Assembly: GCA_963839535.1 (NCBI GenBank)
Contig: CAWIVF010000006.1
Coordinates: 447,559-511,558, forward strand
From: RHKX01 sp963839535
GTDB taxonomy: Bacteria > Actinomycetota > Thermoleophilia > Solirubrobacterales > 70-9
Direction of reading: 5' to 3'
Length of the DNA stretch: 64,000 bases
Within the stretch, counting starts at the first letter, position 1; the number at the start of each line of letters is the position of its first letter. Positions 12,381 through 22,606 of this stretch are shown here, piece after piece. Both the position numbers and the translations under genes were made by a program. The notes under the pieces are model-generated. The model was not told the origin of the DNA. It did not search any database and worked only from the letters and a program-made list of their open reading frames with translations.

Positions 12381-12950
12381 GTGATGAACCGGCCCGGCGC
12401 CCGTAGAGGGGTAGTGCAGCAGGTCGCCACAGCCCCTCGCATCGCCTCGAGGCGGGACGCCGGGATCGCCTTCGACTCCCTCTACCGGGAGTGCCGCGAC
12501 GACGTCTTCGCCTACGTGGCGGGGATGCTGCGCGACCGCTCGGCGGCCGAGGACGTAACCGCGCAGGCCTTCGAGCGCGCCTTCCGCAAGCAGCGCCGCT
12601 ATGACCCGCGCCGCGGCAGCGGCCGCGCCTGGATCTTCGGGATCGCCCGCAACGCCGCGCTCGACGAGCTCCGGCGCCGCAAGCGGATCGCGGAGCTTGC
12701 CGCCGAGCCCGAGGACGTCGGCTCGCCGTCGCCCGAGGAGGGCGCGGAGGCGGCGCTGCGGCGGACCGCGCTGCGCCAGGCGATGGCGAGCCTCGACGCC
12801 CGTGAGCGCGAGCTGGTCTCCCTGAAGTTCTTCGCCGGCCTGAGCAACGCCGAGATCGCCACCGTCATCGGCACGAGCGAGACGAACGCCGGCACCCGGA
12901 TCCACCGCACGATCACGAAGCTGAGGAGGGCCTGCGATGAAGCTGCTTGA
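12381..12950 (+). CDS. ECF-type RNA polymerase sigma factor
   Basis: About 188 residues. Region 2 (FDSLYRECRDDVFAYVAGML, RAWIFGIARNAALDELRRRKR) and region 4 (LDARERELVSLKFFAGLSNAEIATVIGTS) are present with a short acidic linker, the ECF layout. Tandem GTG (12381) and ATG (12384) starts are both possible. The 3' end overlaps the following membrane protein by 14 bases, which strongly suggests that protein is its regulator. Confidence 0.88.
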   Translation: MMNRPGARRGVVQQVATAPRIASRRDAGIAFDSLYRECRDDVFAYVAGMLRDRSAAEDVTAQAFERAFRKQRRYDPRRGSGRAWIFGIARNAALDELRRRKRIAELAAEPEDVGSPSPEEGAEAALRRTALRQAMASLDARERELVSLKFFAGLSNAEIATVIGTSETNAGTRIHRTITKLRRACDEAA

Positions 12951-14207
12951 CCGCGAGGAGCCCATGGACCCGAGGGCACGCGAGGAGCTCGAGGCGGTCG
13001 ATCGCGCCCTTGGCGGCGCGACGGTCGAGCCGGAGCACGCCGAGTGGGCGGAGCTGACGGCCCTCCTCCTCGACGAGCGCCCCGAGCCCGACGAGGACTG
13101 GGCCGCCGAGCTCGACCGGACCGCGGCGGCGGGATTCCCCCGCCGCGGCTCGTCCGCGTCCGCGTCCGGGCTGCGCGAGAAGCTGAGCGGAATCCGTCCG
13201 ATGCGCATCGCCGGCCCGGCCGGGGCGTTGGCGAGCGTCCTCGTGGTCGCCGTCGTGGCGTTCTCGACGCTCGGTGGCGGCGACGAGAGCGGCGGACCCG
13301 ACGCTGCGGCCGCAGTCCCGGCCACCGTTGAATCGTCAGCGACGCAGAGCCGGAGGTCCCGAGGCACGGCTTCGACCGGCATGACGACGATCGCCGGTCA
13401 GTTCTGCCGCGGCGGAGGAGGCCCTGCCGAGCGACACGAGGCCGGCGGCCGGTACTCGGCGACCGATACGGACTGCACTACCTCCGGAACTACCGCGACA
13501 GGCCGGCAAGATCGCCCCCGGCACGGAGAACCGCCTGGTCGATCGCGACGTCCAGCTCACCCTCTCGACCAAGCCCGACCAGGTCCGCGAGGTGTCCGAT
13601 CAGGCGATCGCGATCACCCGCTCGCTCGACGGCATCGTCGCCTCCTCCCAGGTCAGCATCGTCGACACGGACGGCCGCAGCGGGCAGTCGACCGCCACGC
13701 TCCAGCTGACCATCCCCTCCCGCAACCTCGACGTGGCGATCGACCGGCTCACGGAACTCGCCAACGTCGACTCGCTCAACGAGGCGACCGAGGACATCAC
13801 CCGCCCCGTCGTCAGCGCTCAGGACGCGCTCGACGACGCCGAGGCGCTGCGCCGCCGGCTGCTCGAGGCGCTCGGCAACGCGACGACCGAGGAGGAGGCG
13901 GAGTCGCTGCGGCTGCAGATCGAGGACGCCCGGCGACGAGATCGCCAGGGCCGAGGCGGCGCTCGAGAACGTCGCCCGCCGCGCCCGCCTCTCCGACCTC
14001 ACCGTGACGGTGGTCGGCGACCCGAACGCGAAGGAGGACCGGGACCTCGGCGACTGGCTCGACGACGCCCAGGACGTCCTCCGCGACCTCGCCGGGGTGC
14101 TGCTGATCTCGGCGGCGATCGTGATCCCGCTCGGGATCCTGATCGCGCTGGTCTGGCTGGCCGTCTCCCGCGCCCGCCGCCGCAGCCGCGAGCGCGCCCT
14201 CGACTAG
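12937..14207 (+). CDS. DUF4349-type membrane protein, likely anti-sigma factor; two frame breaks
   Basis: ATG start inside the sigma gene. The N-terminal about 85 residues are acidic and cytoplasmic, followed by a membrane segment (AGALASVLVVAVVAF), a region resembling DUF4349 proteins (NRLVDRDVQLTLSTKPDQV ... QLTIPSRNLDVAIDRL), a coiled-coil-like stretch (LENVARRARLSDL) and a second membrane segment (VLLISAAIVIPLGILIALVWL) before a basic end. Skipping one base near 13390 and one at about 13934 joins these parts. No zinc HxxxCxxC anti-sigma motif is seen, so control of the sigma factor is inferred from overlap and topology. Confidence 0.6.
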
Positions 14208-14223
14208 GCGGCTTCGGCCGGGA

Positions 14224-14406
14224 CTAGCCCTCGAAGGGCTCGAAGTCCGACTTACGAGCGCCGCAGACCGGGCAGAACCAGTTCTCGGGGATCTCCTCGA
14301 ACTCGGTGCCGGCCGGAATGCCGCCGTCGGGGTCGCCCTCGGCCGGGTCGTAGACGTACCCGCAGGAGGTGCAGATCCACTGCTGCTTGACTGCCGTATC
14401 GCTCAT
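14224..14406 (-). CDS. Rubredoxin
   Basis: 60-residue iron protein for single-electron transfer. Cys12-x2-Cys15-GY and Cys45-x2-Cys48-G are the four iron ligands, and the EFEEIPENWFCPVCG stretch is standard for the family. Encoded divergently from the Nudix gene with only 30 bp between starts. No partner reductase or alkane hydroxylase is in the window, so its physiological partner is unknown. Confidence 0.95.
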   Translation of the reverse strand: MSDTAVKQQWICTSCGYVYDPAEGDPDGGIPAGTEFEEIPENWFCPVCGARKSDFEPFEG

Positions 14407-14424
14407 CGGCCGGGCAGCCTAACG

Positions 14425-14430
14425 TAGAGT
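14425..14430 (+). promoter_or_regulatory. -10 box (TAGAGT), leaderless Nudix transcript
   Basis: TAGAGT, 6 bases, then ATG at 14437. The divergent rubredoxin promoter must overlap it: the minus strand carries TTAGGCT 9 bases before the rubredoxin ATG. Confidence 0.45.
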
Positions 14431-14436
14431 GGCGCC

Positions 14437-15072
14437 ATGGTCGCCGAGCCCGCCACACCCCGGCCGGCCGCCACCGTGATCCTGCTGCGCCGGGGAGGGC
14501 GGCACTCCGACCGCGGGCTCGAGGTGCTGATGCTGCGCCGCACCGCGGAGGCGCGGTTCATGCCCGGCGTCTGGGTCTTCGCCGGCGGCGCCGTCGACCC
14601 GATCGATCGGGAGCGCGCCGCCGAATCGGACAGCGACATCGACCCCGACGAGCTCGCGCACCGAGCCTGCGGAGCCCGCGAGCTCGCCGAGGAGGCCGGG
14701 GTCACGGTCGAGCCGGAGGCGCTGCTGCCGTGGTCGCGCTGGATCACGCCGGAGCAGGTCCCGATGCGCTTCGACACCCGCTTCTACGTGGCGCTCGCCC
14801 CCGCCCACTGCAAGCCCGTGGCGGACATGACCGAGATGGACGAGGTCCGCTGGGTCTCGGCCGAGGAGGCCCTCAGCGGCCATGCGGAGGACCGCTTCGA
14901 GCTCTCCTTCCCGACGATCAAGCACCTCGAGGAGCTGCGGAGGTTCGCCGACGCCGAGGAGGTCATGGCGAACGCCGCCGAGCGCCCGGTGATCCCGCTG
15001 ACCCCGCGCGTGGTGGGCACGGAGGACTCGTTCACGATCATCCTGCCGGGCGAGCCCGGCTACGACGACTAG
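14437..15072 (+). CDS. Nudix hydrolase
   Basis: 211 residues. The Nudix signature is split by an insertion: GVWVFAGGAVD, then about 25 acidic residues, then CGARELAEEAGV, a layout seen in NUDT7/NUDT19-like and related proteins. Expected to cleave a nucleoside diphosphate linked to another moiety, possibly CoA or ADP-ribose derivatives; which one is not deducible. Ends 4 bases short of the convergent unknown gene. Confidence 0.85.
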   Translation: MVAEPATPRPAATVILLRRGGRHSDRGLEVLMLRRTAEARFMPGVWVFAGGAVDPIDRERAAESDSDIDPDELAHRACGARELAEEAGVTVEPEALLPWSRWITPEQVPMRFDTRFYVALAPAHCKPVADMTEMDEVRWVSAEEALSGHAEDRFELSFPTIKHLEELRRFADAEEVMANAAERPVIPLTPRVVGTEDSFTIILPGEPGYDD

Positions 15073-15767
15073 CCCGACTCCGCCGCGGGCCCGCCGCCCG
15101 GGAAGTGCTCGAGCCCCGCGTACCAGGGTCCGGTCGGGTAGGTCGCGACCCCCGCCTCCTCGAGCTCTGAGCGGACGCGCCGAAACAGGCCGCCCGCGGC
15201 ATCGAGGGCCAGCTCGAGCTCGGCCTGGGTGAGCTCGCGCAGGCGCCAGAGGAAGTACATCTGGCGGTCGGAGGCGCCGAAGTCGACGTCACGGTCGATC
15301 GTCGTCGCCCAATCGAGGAAGCCGGGGCTGAACAGCTCGCGCACCGCGATCGGGTCGTGGCCCTGCGGAACCGTCGCGATGAACCGCTCGTTGAAGTCGA
15401 TGCTCTCGAACTGAACCCGCAGCGAGCTCCGCCGTCGCAGCTGGTCGTCGGGCGTCGAGTCGATCGACTCGACGTCGAAGGCGGGCACGACGCTCGTCAG
15501 ATCAGGCGTATGCGCCTTGGCCAGCACCGCTCCAGGCACCACGGTCTTCGAGAAGAACGACCCGACCTCGTGCTCGCTCGCGTCGCAGCTCGCTCCCCAG
15601 AAGTCGGGCGCCAGCTCTCCCGTCAGCCGGTTCGACCCCCCCGGGCAGAGGGCCGCCGGAGCGTCGCGCGGATTGATGCCTCCGACCTCCTCGAACTTCA
15701 GCCCGCGATCTGCCGCGACCGCGCGGACCGCGTCGACCCACGCCTCGCGCTCGTCCCCGCCGCTCAA
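15069..15767 (-). CDS. Unknown protein, last gene of the MCE operon
   Basis: 232 residues, soluble, without signal peptide or membrane segment. Sequence features: an early CPGGSNRLTGE, a Trp/Phe-containing middle (SFFSKTVVPGAVL), and a C-terminal helix YFLWRLRELTQAELELAL. I do not recognise the family. Its TTG start overlaps the SCP2 gene stop (TTGA), so it is almost certainly translated with the lipid-transport genes. Confidence 0.6.
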   Translation of the reverse strand: MSGGDEREAWVDAVRAVAADRGLKFEEVGGINPRDAPAALCPGGSNRLTGELAPDFWGASCDASEHEVGSFFSKTVVPGAVLAKAHTPDLTSVVPAFDVESIDSTPDDQLRRRSSLRVQFESIDFNERFIATVPQGHDPIAVRELFSPGFLDWATTIDRDVDFGASDRQMYFLWRLRELTQAELELALDAAGGLFRRVRSELEEAGVATYPTGPWYAGLEHFPGGGPAAESG

Positions 15768-16180
15768 ATCGTCGCCAGCTCCGGACGCCCCTGGTCGATC
15801 AGCTGCTGCCGGTAGCGGGGGAACGCGGGCTTGGCGAGCGGGACGAGCTTGAGGAGCTTCGCCACCGGGCCCTCCGCGCGGATGTCGCCCCGCGCCAGGG
15901 CGGTCGTCACGTTGACCTCGCCGAGCCAGAACAGGTGCGCGGTGTCCGCCGACATCGACATCGTGACGTCGGCCTCCATCTCGCTGTCGCCGAACTCCAC
16001 GCGCCCGTCGCCCGCGCAGAGCGCCACGGTGATGGTCGCGTCCGGGTCGGTGTAGCGGTAGCGCACGACCGTGTCCGCCCCGAGGAAGGCGGCCGAGAGG
16101 TCATCGTCGCCGGAGACGAGGGAGGCGAAGAGCTTCCCGATCGTCTCGTAGACGTCCTGCGCGCCCTCGAAGTAGGCCAT
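15764..16180 (-). CDS. SCP2 sterol-carrier domain protein
   Basis: 138 residues forming one SCP2-like lipid-binding domain (VRYRYTDPDATITVALCAG, then MSMSADTAHLFWLGEVNVTTALARGDI and VAKLLKLVPLAKPAFPRY). ATG at 16180 lies 5 bp after the last MCE gene. A soluble lipid carrier at the end of an MCE operon suggests it receives or hands over lipid on the cytoplasmic side; that role is inference. Confidence 0.8.
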   Translation of the reverse strand: MAYFEGAQDVYETIGKLFASLVSGDDDLSAAFLGADTVVRYRYTDPDATITVALCAGDGRVEFGDSEMEADVTMSMSADTAHLFWLGEVNVTTALARGDIRAEGPVAKLLKLVPLAKPAFPRYRQQLIDQGRPELATI

Positions 16181-16185
16181 ACGGC

Positions 16186-17787
16186 CTACGGGTCGGCTTC
16201 GACCTGGGGAGCCTGGCCCCCGCCCCACTCCCGATCGAAATCAGGCCCGACGTAGCAGGGGGCGAAGGCGCTGCGGGTGAACTGGCCCGGGCAGGATCGG
16301 GTCGGGCGAGGATCGGCAGCGGATCCTTCGGCGAGGACACCGTGCGGGTCGCCGCCGTCCCCGGCGAGGCGCTCGCCGCCGCCGGTGTTGTCGCAGTCGA
16401 AGTTGGGGAAGATCCCGTTCCTGGCCGCCTCGGCCTCCCGCGTGATCTCATCGAACGGCTGCAGGTAGCCGTTGCCGCGGTTCTCCGGGAGACGGTTCGG
16501 ATAGATCGCCAGCGACTCCTGGGTGATGTAGCCGAGCTGGCGCAGCGAATGGCGCGCGGACGGCTGGCCCGGCTGCGGGAAGAGGGTGCCCGAGATTCCC
16601 GCCGGCGGGTTCGAGAGGAAGTCGGTGATGCTCGTGCGGTAGTACGCGAGCCAGCTGACCACCGGGTTGAGGTTCGCGAGGAACGGGTCGAGGGAGTCGA
16701 GCACCGGCCGCAGGCCCTTGAGCGTCCTCGCGAGGGCGGGGAAGCCCTTTCGCGACGCCTTCGTCAGCTCGTCGAGGTCGTAGAAGAGCGACTCCAGGTT
16801 CGGGGAGAGCTGCCTGACGCTGCGCAGGGTCGGGCTGATGTCGTTGGCCACGGGCAGGAGGTCCTGGACCAGGGGGCGCGTGTTGGCCTGGAACTCGTCC
16901 AGGCGGTTGAGGAGGAGCACCGTCTCGTTCTCGAAGGTCGGAGCGACCTGGAAGAGCTCGCGCAGGGCCTGCTCCTCGGAGGCGAGGGCCTCGAACGTGG
17001 TGTTGGAGTTCTGGATCGCGCCGGCGAGGGCATCCCCCCGCTCGCTGAGGGCGTCGAAGACCGTGCCGGTGTCACGGACCAGCCCCTGCAGCTGCTCCTT
17101 CTGCTGACGCAGCACGGAGAGCACCTCGGAGGCGTCCCCGAGGAACGGGCCGAGGTTCCCGAGCGCGTCGTTCAGGTCGAGGTTGCGTCCCTTGATCGCG
17201 ACTGCCAGCCCCTGCTGCCACTGCTGGAAGGCGGTCCTGGTCTCGGTGTCCAGGGCGTTGAAGATCTCGTCGATCTGAGTCTGGTTCTCGACCTGACCCA
17301 GTCCCATCGTGCCGCCGTCGGGAATCGCCTCGATGCCCTTGGTCTCGCCGTCGGAGTTGTTCGCGGCGGTGCCGAGCGACAGTGGTGCGCCACTGTCCTT
17401 CGGCTCCGTGCCGGAGGTCAGCTCGACATACGTCTCGCCGAGCAGGGTCTTGTTGCGCAGGATGGCCCGGGCGTCGCTCGAGAGCGGCGCGAATTCCGGC
17501 TCGATCTCGATCTCCGCCTCGGTGGTGTCGAGGCCGTCGATCTGCTTGTCGATCGGCGCCAACTCGATCGACTTCACCTTGCCGACCGAGACCCCGCCGA
17601 TCCGGACGTCGGACTCGGCCGCGAGCTGAGTGGCCTCCGGGAAGTACGCGGTGACGCGGTAGCTCTCGGCCTTGAGGGGCACGGGACCGCCGAAGGCGAC
17701 CCAGAGGAAGAGGAGCAGCCCGAAGCACGACAGCGTGAACAACGCTGCGATCAGGATCCTGCCGACTGATGGTGCTGATTTCTGCAT
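16186..17787 (-). CDS. MCE-family lipid transport protein (6th of 6)
   Basis: 533 residues in one uninterrupted frame, the only intact MCE gene here. N-terminal membrane anchor (LIAALFTLSCFGLLLFLWVAF) followed by the MCE domain (AYFPEATQLAAESDVRIGGVSVGKVKSIEL), a long helical coiled-coil region, and a Cys-containing Pro/Gly tail (NFDCDNTGGG ... SCPGQF ... APCYVG). MCE proteins form periplasm-spanning tubes that move lipids. The start is 21 bp after the previous MCE stop. Confidence 0.9.
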   Translation of the reverse strand: MQKSAPSVGRILIAALFTLSCFGLLLFLWVAFGGPVPLKAESYRVTAYFPEATQLAAESDVRIGGVSVGKVKSIELAPIDKQIDGLDTTEAEIEIEPEFAPLSSDARAILRNKTLLGETYVELTSGTEPKDSGAPLSLGTAANNSDGETKGIEAIPDGGTMGLGQVENQTQIDEIFNALDTETRTAFQQWQQGLAVAIKGRNLDLNDALGNLGPFLGDASEVLSVLRQQKEQLQGLVRDTGTVFDALSERGDALAGAIQNSNTTFEALASEEQALRELFQVAPTFENETVLLLNRLDEFQANTRPLVQDLLPVANDISPTLRSVRQLSPNLESLFYDLDELTKASRKGFPALARTLKGLRPVLDSLDPFLANLNPVVSWLAYYRTSITDFLSNPPAGISGTLFPQPGQPSARHSLRQLGYITQESLAIYPNRLPENRGNGYLQPFDEITREAEAARNGIFPNFDCDNTGGGERLAGDGGDPHGVLAEGSAADPRPTRSCPGQFTRSAFAPCYVGPDFDREWGGGQAPQVEADP

Positions 17788-17808
17788 GCTCCTAGCTCAC
17801 CTCCCCTC

Positions 17809-19148
17809 TCAACATCCGCCCTCGAACGGCCCGCCGGGCGCGAACAGCTGACCGAGGCCCGTGACGGCGGGAGCGAGCGGGCTCGCTCCCAGCAGGGCCT
17901 GAGCCTCGTCGCAGCCCAGGGTCAGATAGATCCGGCGGTCGACGCCGTGAGCGTCCTGGACCTGGAAGACGGAACCGGAGTTGTGCCCGAGCCAGGCGGC
18001 CCAGAAGAGGTAGCCCTCGTCGCGGTTGGGCGTTCCCGGCCCCTCGGCCCCGCGTCGGGTTGTAGGCGGCCATGTTGCCCAGGCGATTGATCTTCTTGGC
18101 GACGACGGTGAGCTTCGGCGTGGCCCGGGAGAGCTCCGCCGCGGCGGAGCTCAGATCCCGCACCGGCTCGCGCGCCGAGCGGACGAACGGCCGGATCTGG
18201 TCCTTGATCACCGGCGTGGTCTCGATCGCGAGCTTCCGCGTCGACGCGTTGAGCTCGTCGAGGTTGCGCGCGAAGGGCCGCAGCTCGCCGAACGCCGGGC
18301 CGAGCTGGTCGGCGAAGAGCGCGACGTTGTTCAACGTCTCCGTCGACTGCGCGAGGGTCCCGGGCAGCAGCTGGATCGCGCGCTGGACGCTGGGGTCCTG
18401 CTCGGCGATGGCGCCGACGGCCACGTTGGAGTTCTCGATCAGCGCGGTGATCGTGCGCTCGCTGCGCCCGACCTCCTTCGTGAGGAGGTTGAAGTTGGTG
18501 ATCAGGCGGCTCAGCTCCTCCTTGCGCTCGGCGACCTTGGAGTTGATCTGGTCGAGGCTCTTGGTCAGCGGGCCCAGCGACCCGAGGACCTTGCCGAGAT
18601 CCTTGCCGCGCTTGTCGAGACCCTGGCCGGCGCCGACGAGCAACAGCCTCAGGTAGGCCTGCGTGTCGGAGTCGAGCGCGTCGAGAAGCTCGTCGAGGTT
18701 GACGTCGGGCGCGGTGTTGGCGACGGCTCACCGTGCCGCCCTCCTCGATTGCGCCCTCGTTCTCCGCTTCGGGATCGGGGTTGCCGGGATCCATGTCGAA
18801 GAACATGTCCTTGAGGCCCGTCTGGGGCCGCAGGAGGATCGTTGCGTCCTCATAGACCGGCAGGTAGTCGCGGTCCATGCCGAACGTGACGACGGCGACG
18901 CCGTCCTCGAGCTCGACCTTGTCGACGTCGCCGACCTTGACGCCCGCCACTCGCAGCGTCTGCCCCTGGCCGGGAACGACCGCCTGCGCGGTCTCGAACT
19001 CCGCCTTCAGCTCGAAGGGCCTCTCCTCGAGCACCGGGATCCGGAGGCGCTGGTTCTGCACGATCACGTAGGAGATGAACAGAGCCACCACCAGGAGGAG
19101 GGCGAGCGCGATGAAGTCGCGGAGATGCTTGCGGATCGCGGTGGCCAT
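17809..19148 (-). CDS. MCE-family protein (5th), two +1 frame breaks
   Basis: N-terminal anchor (FIALALLLVVALFISYVIV) and MCE domain (FETAQAVVPGQGQTLRVAGV) are followed by a helical region. Skipping one base at about 18725 (AGC[C]GTC) and one at about 18052 (ACG[C]GGG) gives a continuous protein ending APGGPFEGGC. The ATG overlaps the upstream MCE stop (TGATG). Both breaks lie in conserved coding sequence and restore perfectly, which argues against decay. Confidence 0.82.
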
Positions 19149-20802
19149 CAGTCGCCGTAGTCCTCGTAGAAGTCGTCGAGCTCCTCGAGCGCCTGGCGCT
19201 GGAGCTTCTTCGCGTCGTCCTCGTCCTCTTCGGCGGCCATGGCGGCCTCACCGAGAGCGGTCAGCGTGTCCTGCGAGTCCTCGTAGATCGCCGCTGCCTC
19301 GCCGCTCGATGCGGCGGGGGCGGCGGGGGCGCTCGTCCTCGTCTGCGTGGGCGGCAGGCCGCCGGTCGCGGTCAGGTCCGGCGGGTCCTGGTTCTCGCAG
19401 GGCTTCTTCGGCTTGAACGGCGTCTTCGCCGAGTCCTCGATCGCCGGCATCGCGCCGAGGAGCGCGAACGGGGTGACCCCTGCCGTCGCCGGCGCGGTGT
19501 CGGTGGCGGGGATCTGCACGGTGTTGGTGCCGCCGCCGCCGATCACGCGGATGTACTGGCCGTTGGCGTCGCCCGAGCGGCTCTCCCCGGCGATCCCGGC
19601 GAGCCCGTAGCCGGTCTCCTCGAAGACTCGGCCCTGCGAGGGGTGGCGCGCGTCGTAGGTCGGGGTTCGTCGAGTCGACGCGGTCGTTCGCCCAGGGGAG
19701 GATCGTGTGGTTGAAGCAGCTCGCAAGCCTGCGGTTCTGCTTCAGGAACGGGATCGTCTCGCGCGTCAGCAGGGCGAGGTTCGGCACGGCGGGACGCAGG
19801 TCGGCGACGAGGCCGCGGAGCTCGGCGGGCTGGGCGAGGCCGCGGAGCTGACGCAGGAGCGGGGTCGTGACCTCGAGCGTCTCGGGGGTCGAGCGGACCC
19901 CGGGCAGAGCCTCGCGGGCGAAGGCGCGCAGCGGCGGGAACGAGGCGTTGAGGCTGGCGAAGGCGGTGGTTCCGGCGGCGAGCGTGGAGGGAAGCTCCTC
20001 GACCGCCTCCTCGAGGGCGGCGTCCTGAGCGGCGAAGCTGCCGGTCAGTGATCCGCAGGTTCGTGACGAGGTCGAGCAGCGCCGGCTCGTTGCGGTCGAG
20101 GCCCTTGATGACCCGGTCGAGGTTGAAGATCAGCTCGGAGAGGTCATGCGGGTTCTGCCCGAGGATCGCCTGGTTGACCTCGGCGGTGTAGCGGTAGGCG
20201 CCGGGCGAGACCTTGTTGAGGGTCCGCAGCGAATCGGCGCCGCCCTCGTCGATCAGCGCCTCGCCGAACTGGTCGAGGAAGATCTGCAGGTTCTTGCGGG
20301 CGTCGGCCTGGAAGGCGCCGGTCAGGACCTCATCGAGCTGGACCGTGTTCTGGGTCTGCGAGGGCGGGAAGTTGTAGCCCTCCTCGACCGGCGGGGAGCT
20401 CGGACTGCCGGGCTGGACGTCGACGAACAGGTTGCCCTCGAGGAAGAGGCGCGGCTTCAGCGTGAAGTTGGCGTCCTCCTTCCAGGGAAGGCCGTCCTCG
20501 TCGATCTCCATCGTCACGACGGCGCCCGTCGGAGCGCTCCCCGACGAGGCGGTCTCGGCCTCCTCGTCGCCCGAGGCGCTCAGCGGCTCGACCTTGGTCA
20601 CCTTGCCGACCTCGACGCCGGCCACGCGGACGGGCGAGTTCGGGCGCAGGTTCTGAGCCGAGTTGAACGTGACCTTGAACTCGGTCCCCCCGCCCCACGG
20701 CACCTGCTTGGTGAACGCCACGTACGACGCGACCGCGAGCGCGAGCACCATGATCAGGCCAATCGCCCAGTTCGGAAGCCGGCGGCCGCTCTGGTTCCTC
20801 AT
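19148..20802 (-). CDS. MCE-family protein (4th), two +1 frame breaks
   Basis: Anchor (IGLIMVLALAVASYVAF), MCE domain (VTFNSAQNLRPNSPVRVAGV), helical region, then a Pro/Ala-rich segment and an acidic C-terminus (EELDDFYEDYGD). Frame breaks at about 20046 (ACT[G]ACC) and 19667 (ACG[A]ACC) when one base is skipped each time. Start overlaps the third MCE gene (ATGA); stop overlaps the fifth. Confidence 0.82.
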
Positions 20803-22564
20803 GGCTGCCTCGCCGGGACGCGGGTGTCGCGGAGCTCGCGGGTGCCGTCCTGGTTGAAGTAGACGTCGGTGACGCCGCGATCTCCCGGGATGTCGGAGGC
20901 GATGATCGCGGGGTTGGCGTCGCCCTGGCCCGGCGCCTGCAGCTTGCCGAGGAGGTAGCCGGTCTGGGCGGGCTGGCAGTCAGAGCCGTCCTGGCCGGTC
21001 GGGGCGGCGGGGTTGGCATGCAGGATCGGCAGGTGGTGCGGCTCGAACTCGCCCGTGCCGGCGGGGTTGTAGGCGCGCCCGTTGGCCTGCGCGCCCGAGT
21101 AGCCGGCTGCGGAGAGGGGGGTCTCGACCTCACCCGGGACGGTCGTCTTGATCGGAGGCGTGTCGAGAAGGTCGGGCACCGCGAGGCGCAGCGGTCCAAG
21201 ATGCCGGCCGACGCCGTCGAGGTCGAGGTTGAAGGTCAACGCTCCCGGCGGGGTGCTGATCAGCGACACGCGCTGCGTGTAGCCGACGCTGTCGCGCTCG
21301 GTCAGGTGCTCGGGCAGGAGCGTCCACATGTAGTTCCAGTAGTTGCAGACGGTCTGCGCCGGTGTGACCCAGGACGCCAGCGGCTTGGCGCTGTCGAAGG
21401 TCTCCTCCAGGCGCACGAGAGCGCTCTTCGTGGTCGGCTGCTCGACCAGGTTCAGGGTCTGGCGGAAGACCCCGCGCAGGCGCTCGTTGGCGGCGACCGT
21501 GCGCGAGAGGACGGGCGTGCCGACCTCGATCGCCCGGTTGAGGCTCGGCAGCGCCAGGCGCAGTTGCCTGACGCCCGGCCGCAGGCGGCTGTTGAGCTCG
21601 GTGAACTCGGTCAGGAACGGGCGCTGGCCCGGCAGCAGGTCGATCCCGGCCTGCAGGGCGGGCGGCCCGCCGCTGATCGTCGCCTTCAGGGCCTCCGGGT
21701 CGTCGCCGATCGCGGCGAACGTCGTCGCCATGTTCGCCGAACAGCTCTCCCTGCTCCTCGGCGACCGGAGCGACGATCTCGGCAGTGCGAGCCAGCGACG
21801 GGAAGAAGTTCTGCAGGTTCGTCTCCGACTCGTTGAGCATCTGCGCCACCGGCAGGAGGTTGGTGAGCAGCGGGTTCAGCGATGCGATCGCCTGGTTCAG
21901 CGAGGTGCCCGCGGGCCGCAAATGCGTCGCCGTACCCGGCGAGGTTCTGGCGGATCGCGTTCCGCGTCGGCTGGTCGAAGGTGTTGCCGATCTCGTCGAA
22001 CTCGGTCTGGTCGATGAACGTGCCGTCGGCGGCGCCCTCGTTCTCGTCGAGCTCGTCGATCGAGAGGATCTCCTGGTCGTCGTCGTTGGGGTCGTCGTTG
22101 TCGTTCGTGCCGTCGAAGATGTAGCCCTCGGGCGCCATGTCGTCGCTGTTTCCTCTGGTCACCTCGAGGAACTTGAGGCCGAACGACGAGCGGTAGCGAA
22201 TCCGGAAGATCGAGTTCTGCGGCAGCGGCGCGGCGGCCTTGTCCAGCTTCAGGTTCACGCGGGCGACGACGCCGCTCGTGTCCCCGTTCGTCTCGGCGTC
22301 GGGCGACTCATCGTCGACCGGCAGGCGCACGGCCTCGATCGACTCGACCACGCCGACCCGGTTGCCGCCGATCCTGACCTCGTTGTTCTGGACGAGCCTG
22401 GCGGCGTTGGGGACGACGACCGAGACCCGGTAGACGGGCACGAAGGGCAGGCCGTTGTTCGCGTTGTAGGCGAGGAAGACCGCGACGATCACGATCAGGG
22501 TCGTGATCGCGCCGACCATCGTCGGCGACGACGCGAGCGTCTGCAGGGGGCTGCCGCGCTTCAT
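20799..22564 (-). CDS. MCE-family protein (3rd), two +1 frame breaks
   Basis: Anchor (GAITTLIVIVAVFLAY), MCE domain (VVVPNAARLVQNNEVRIGG), helical body with the aromatic CNYWNYMWTLLPEHL segment, and a Cys-containing tail (GQDGSDCQPAQTG). Skipping one base at about 21907 (GGG[C]ACC) and 21732 (GAA[C]ATG) joins three frames. The 42-bp gap to the previous gene is the longest between MCE genes here. Confidence 0.82.
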
Positions 22565-22606
22565 CGCGAGCCCGCCCGTGCGGTGGTGGTTGTGGTGAGG
22601 TCGTCA

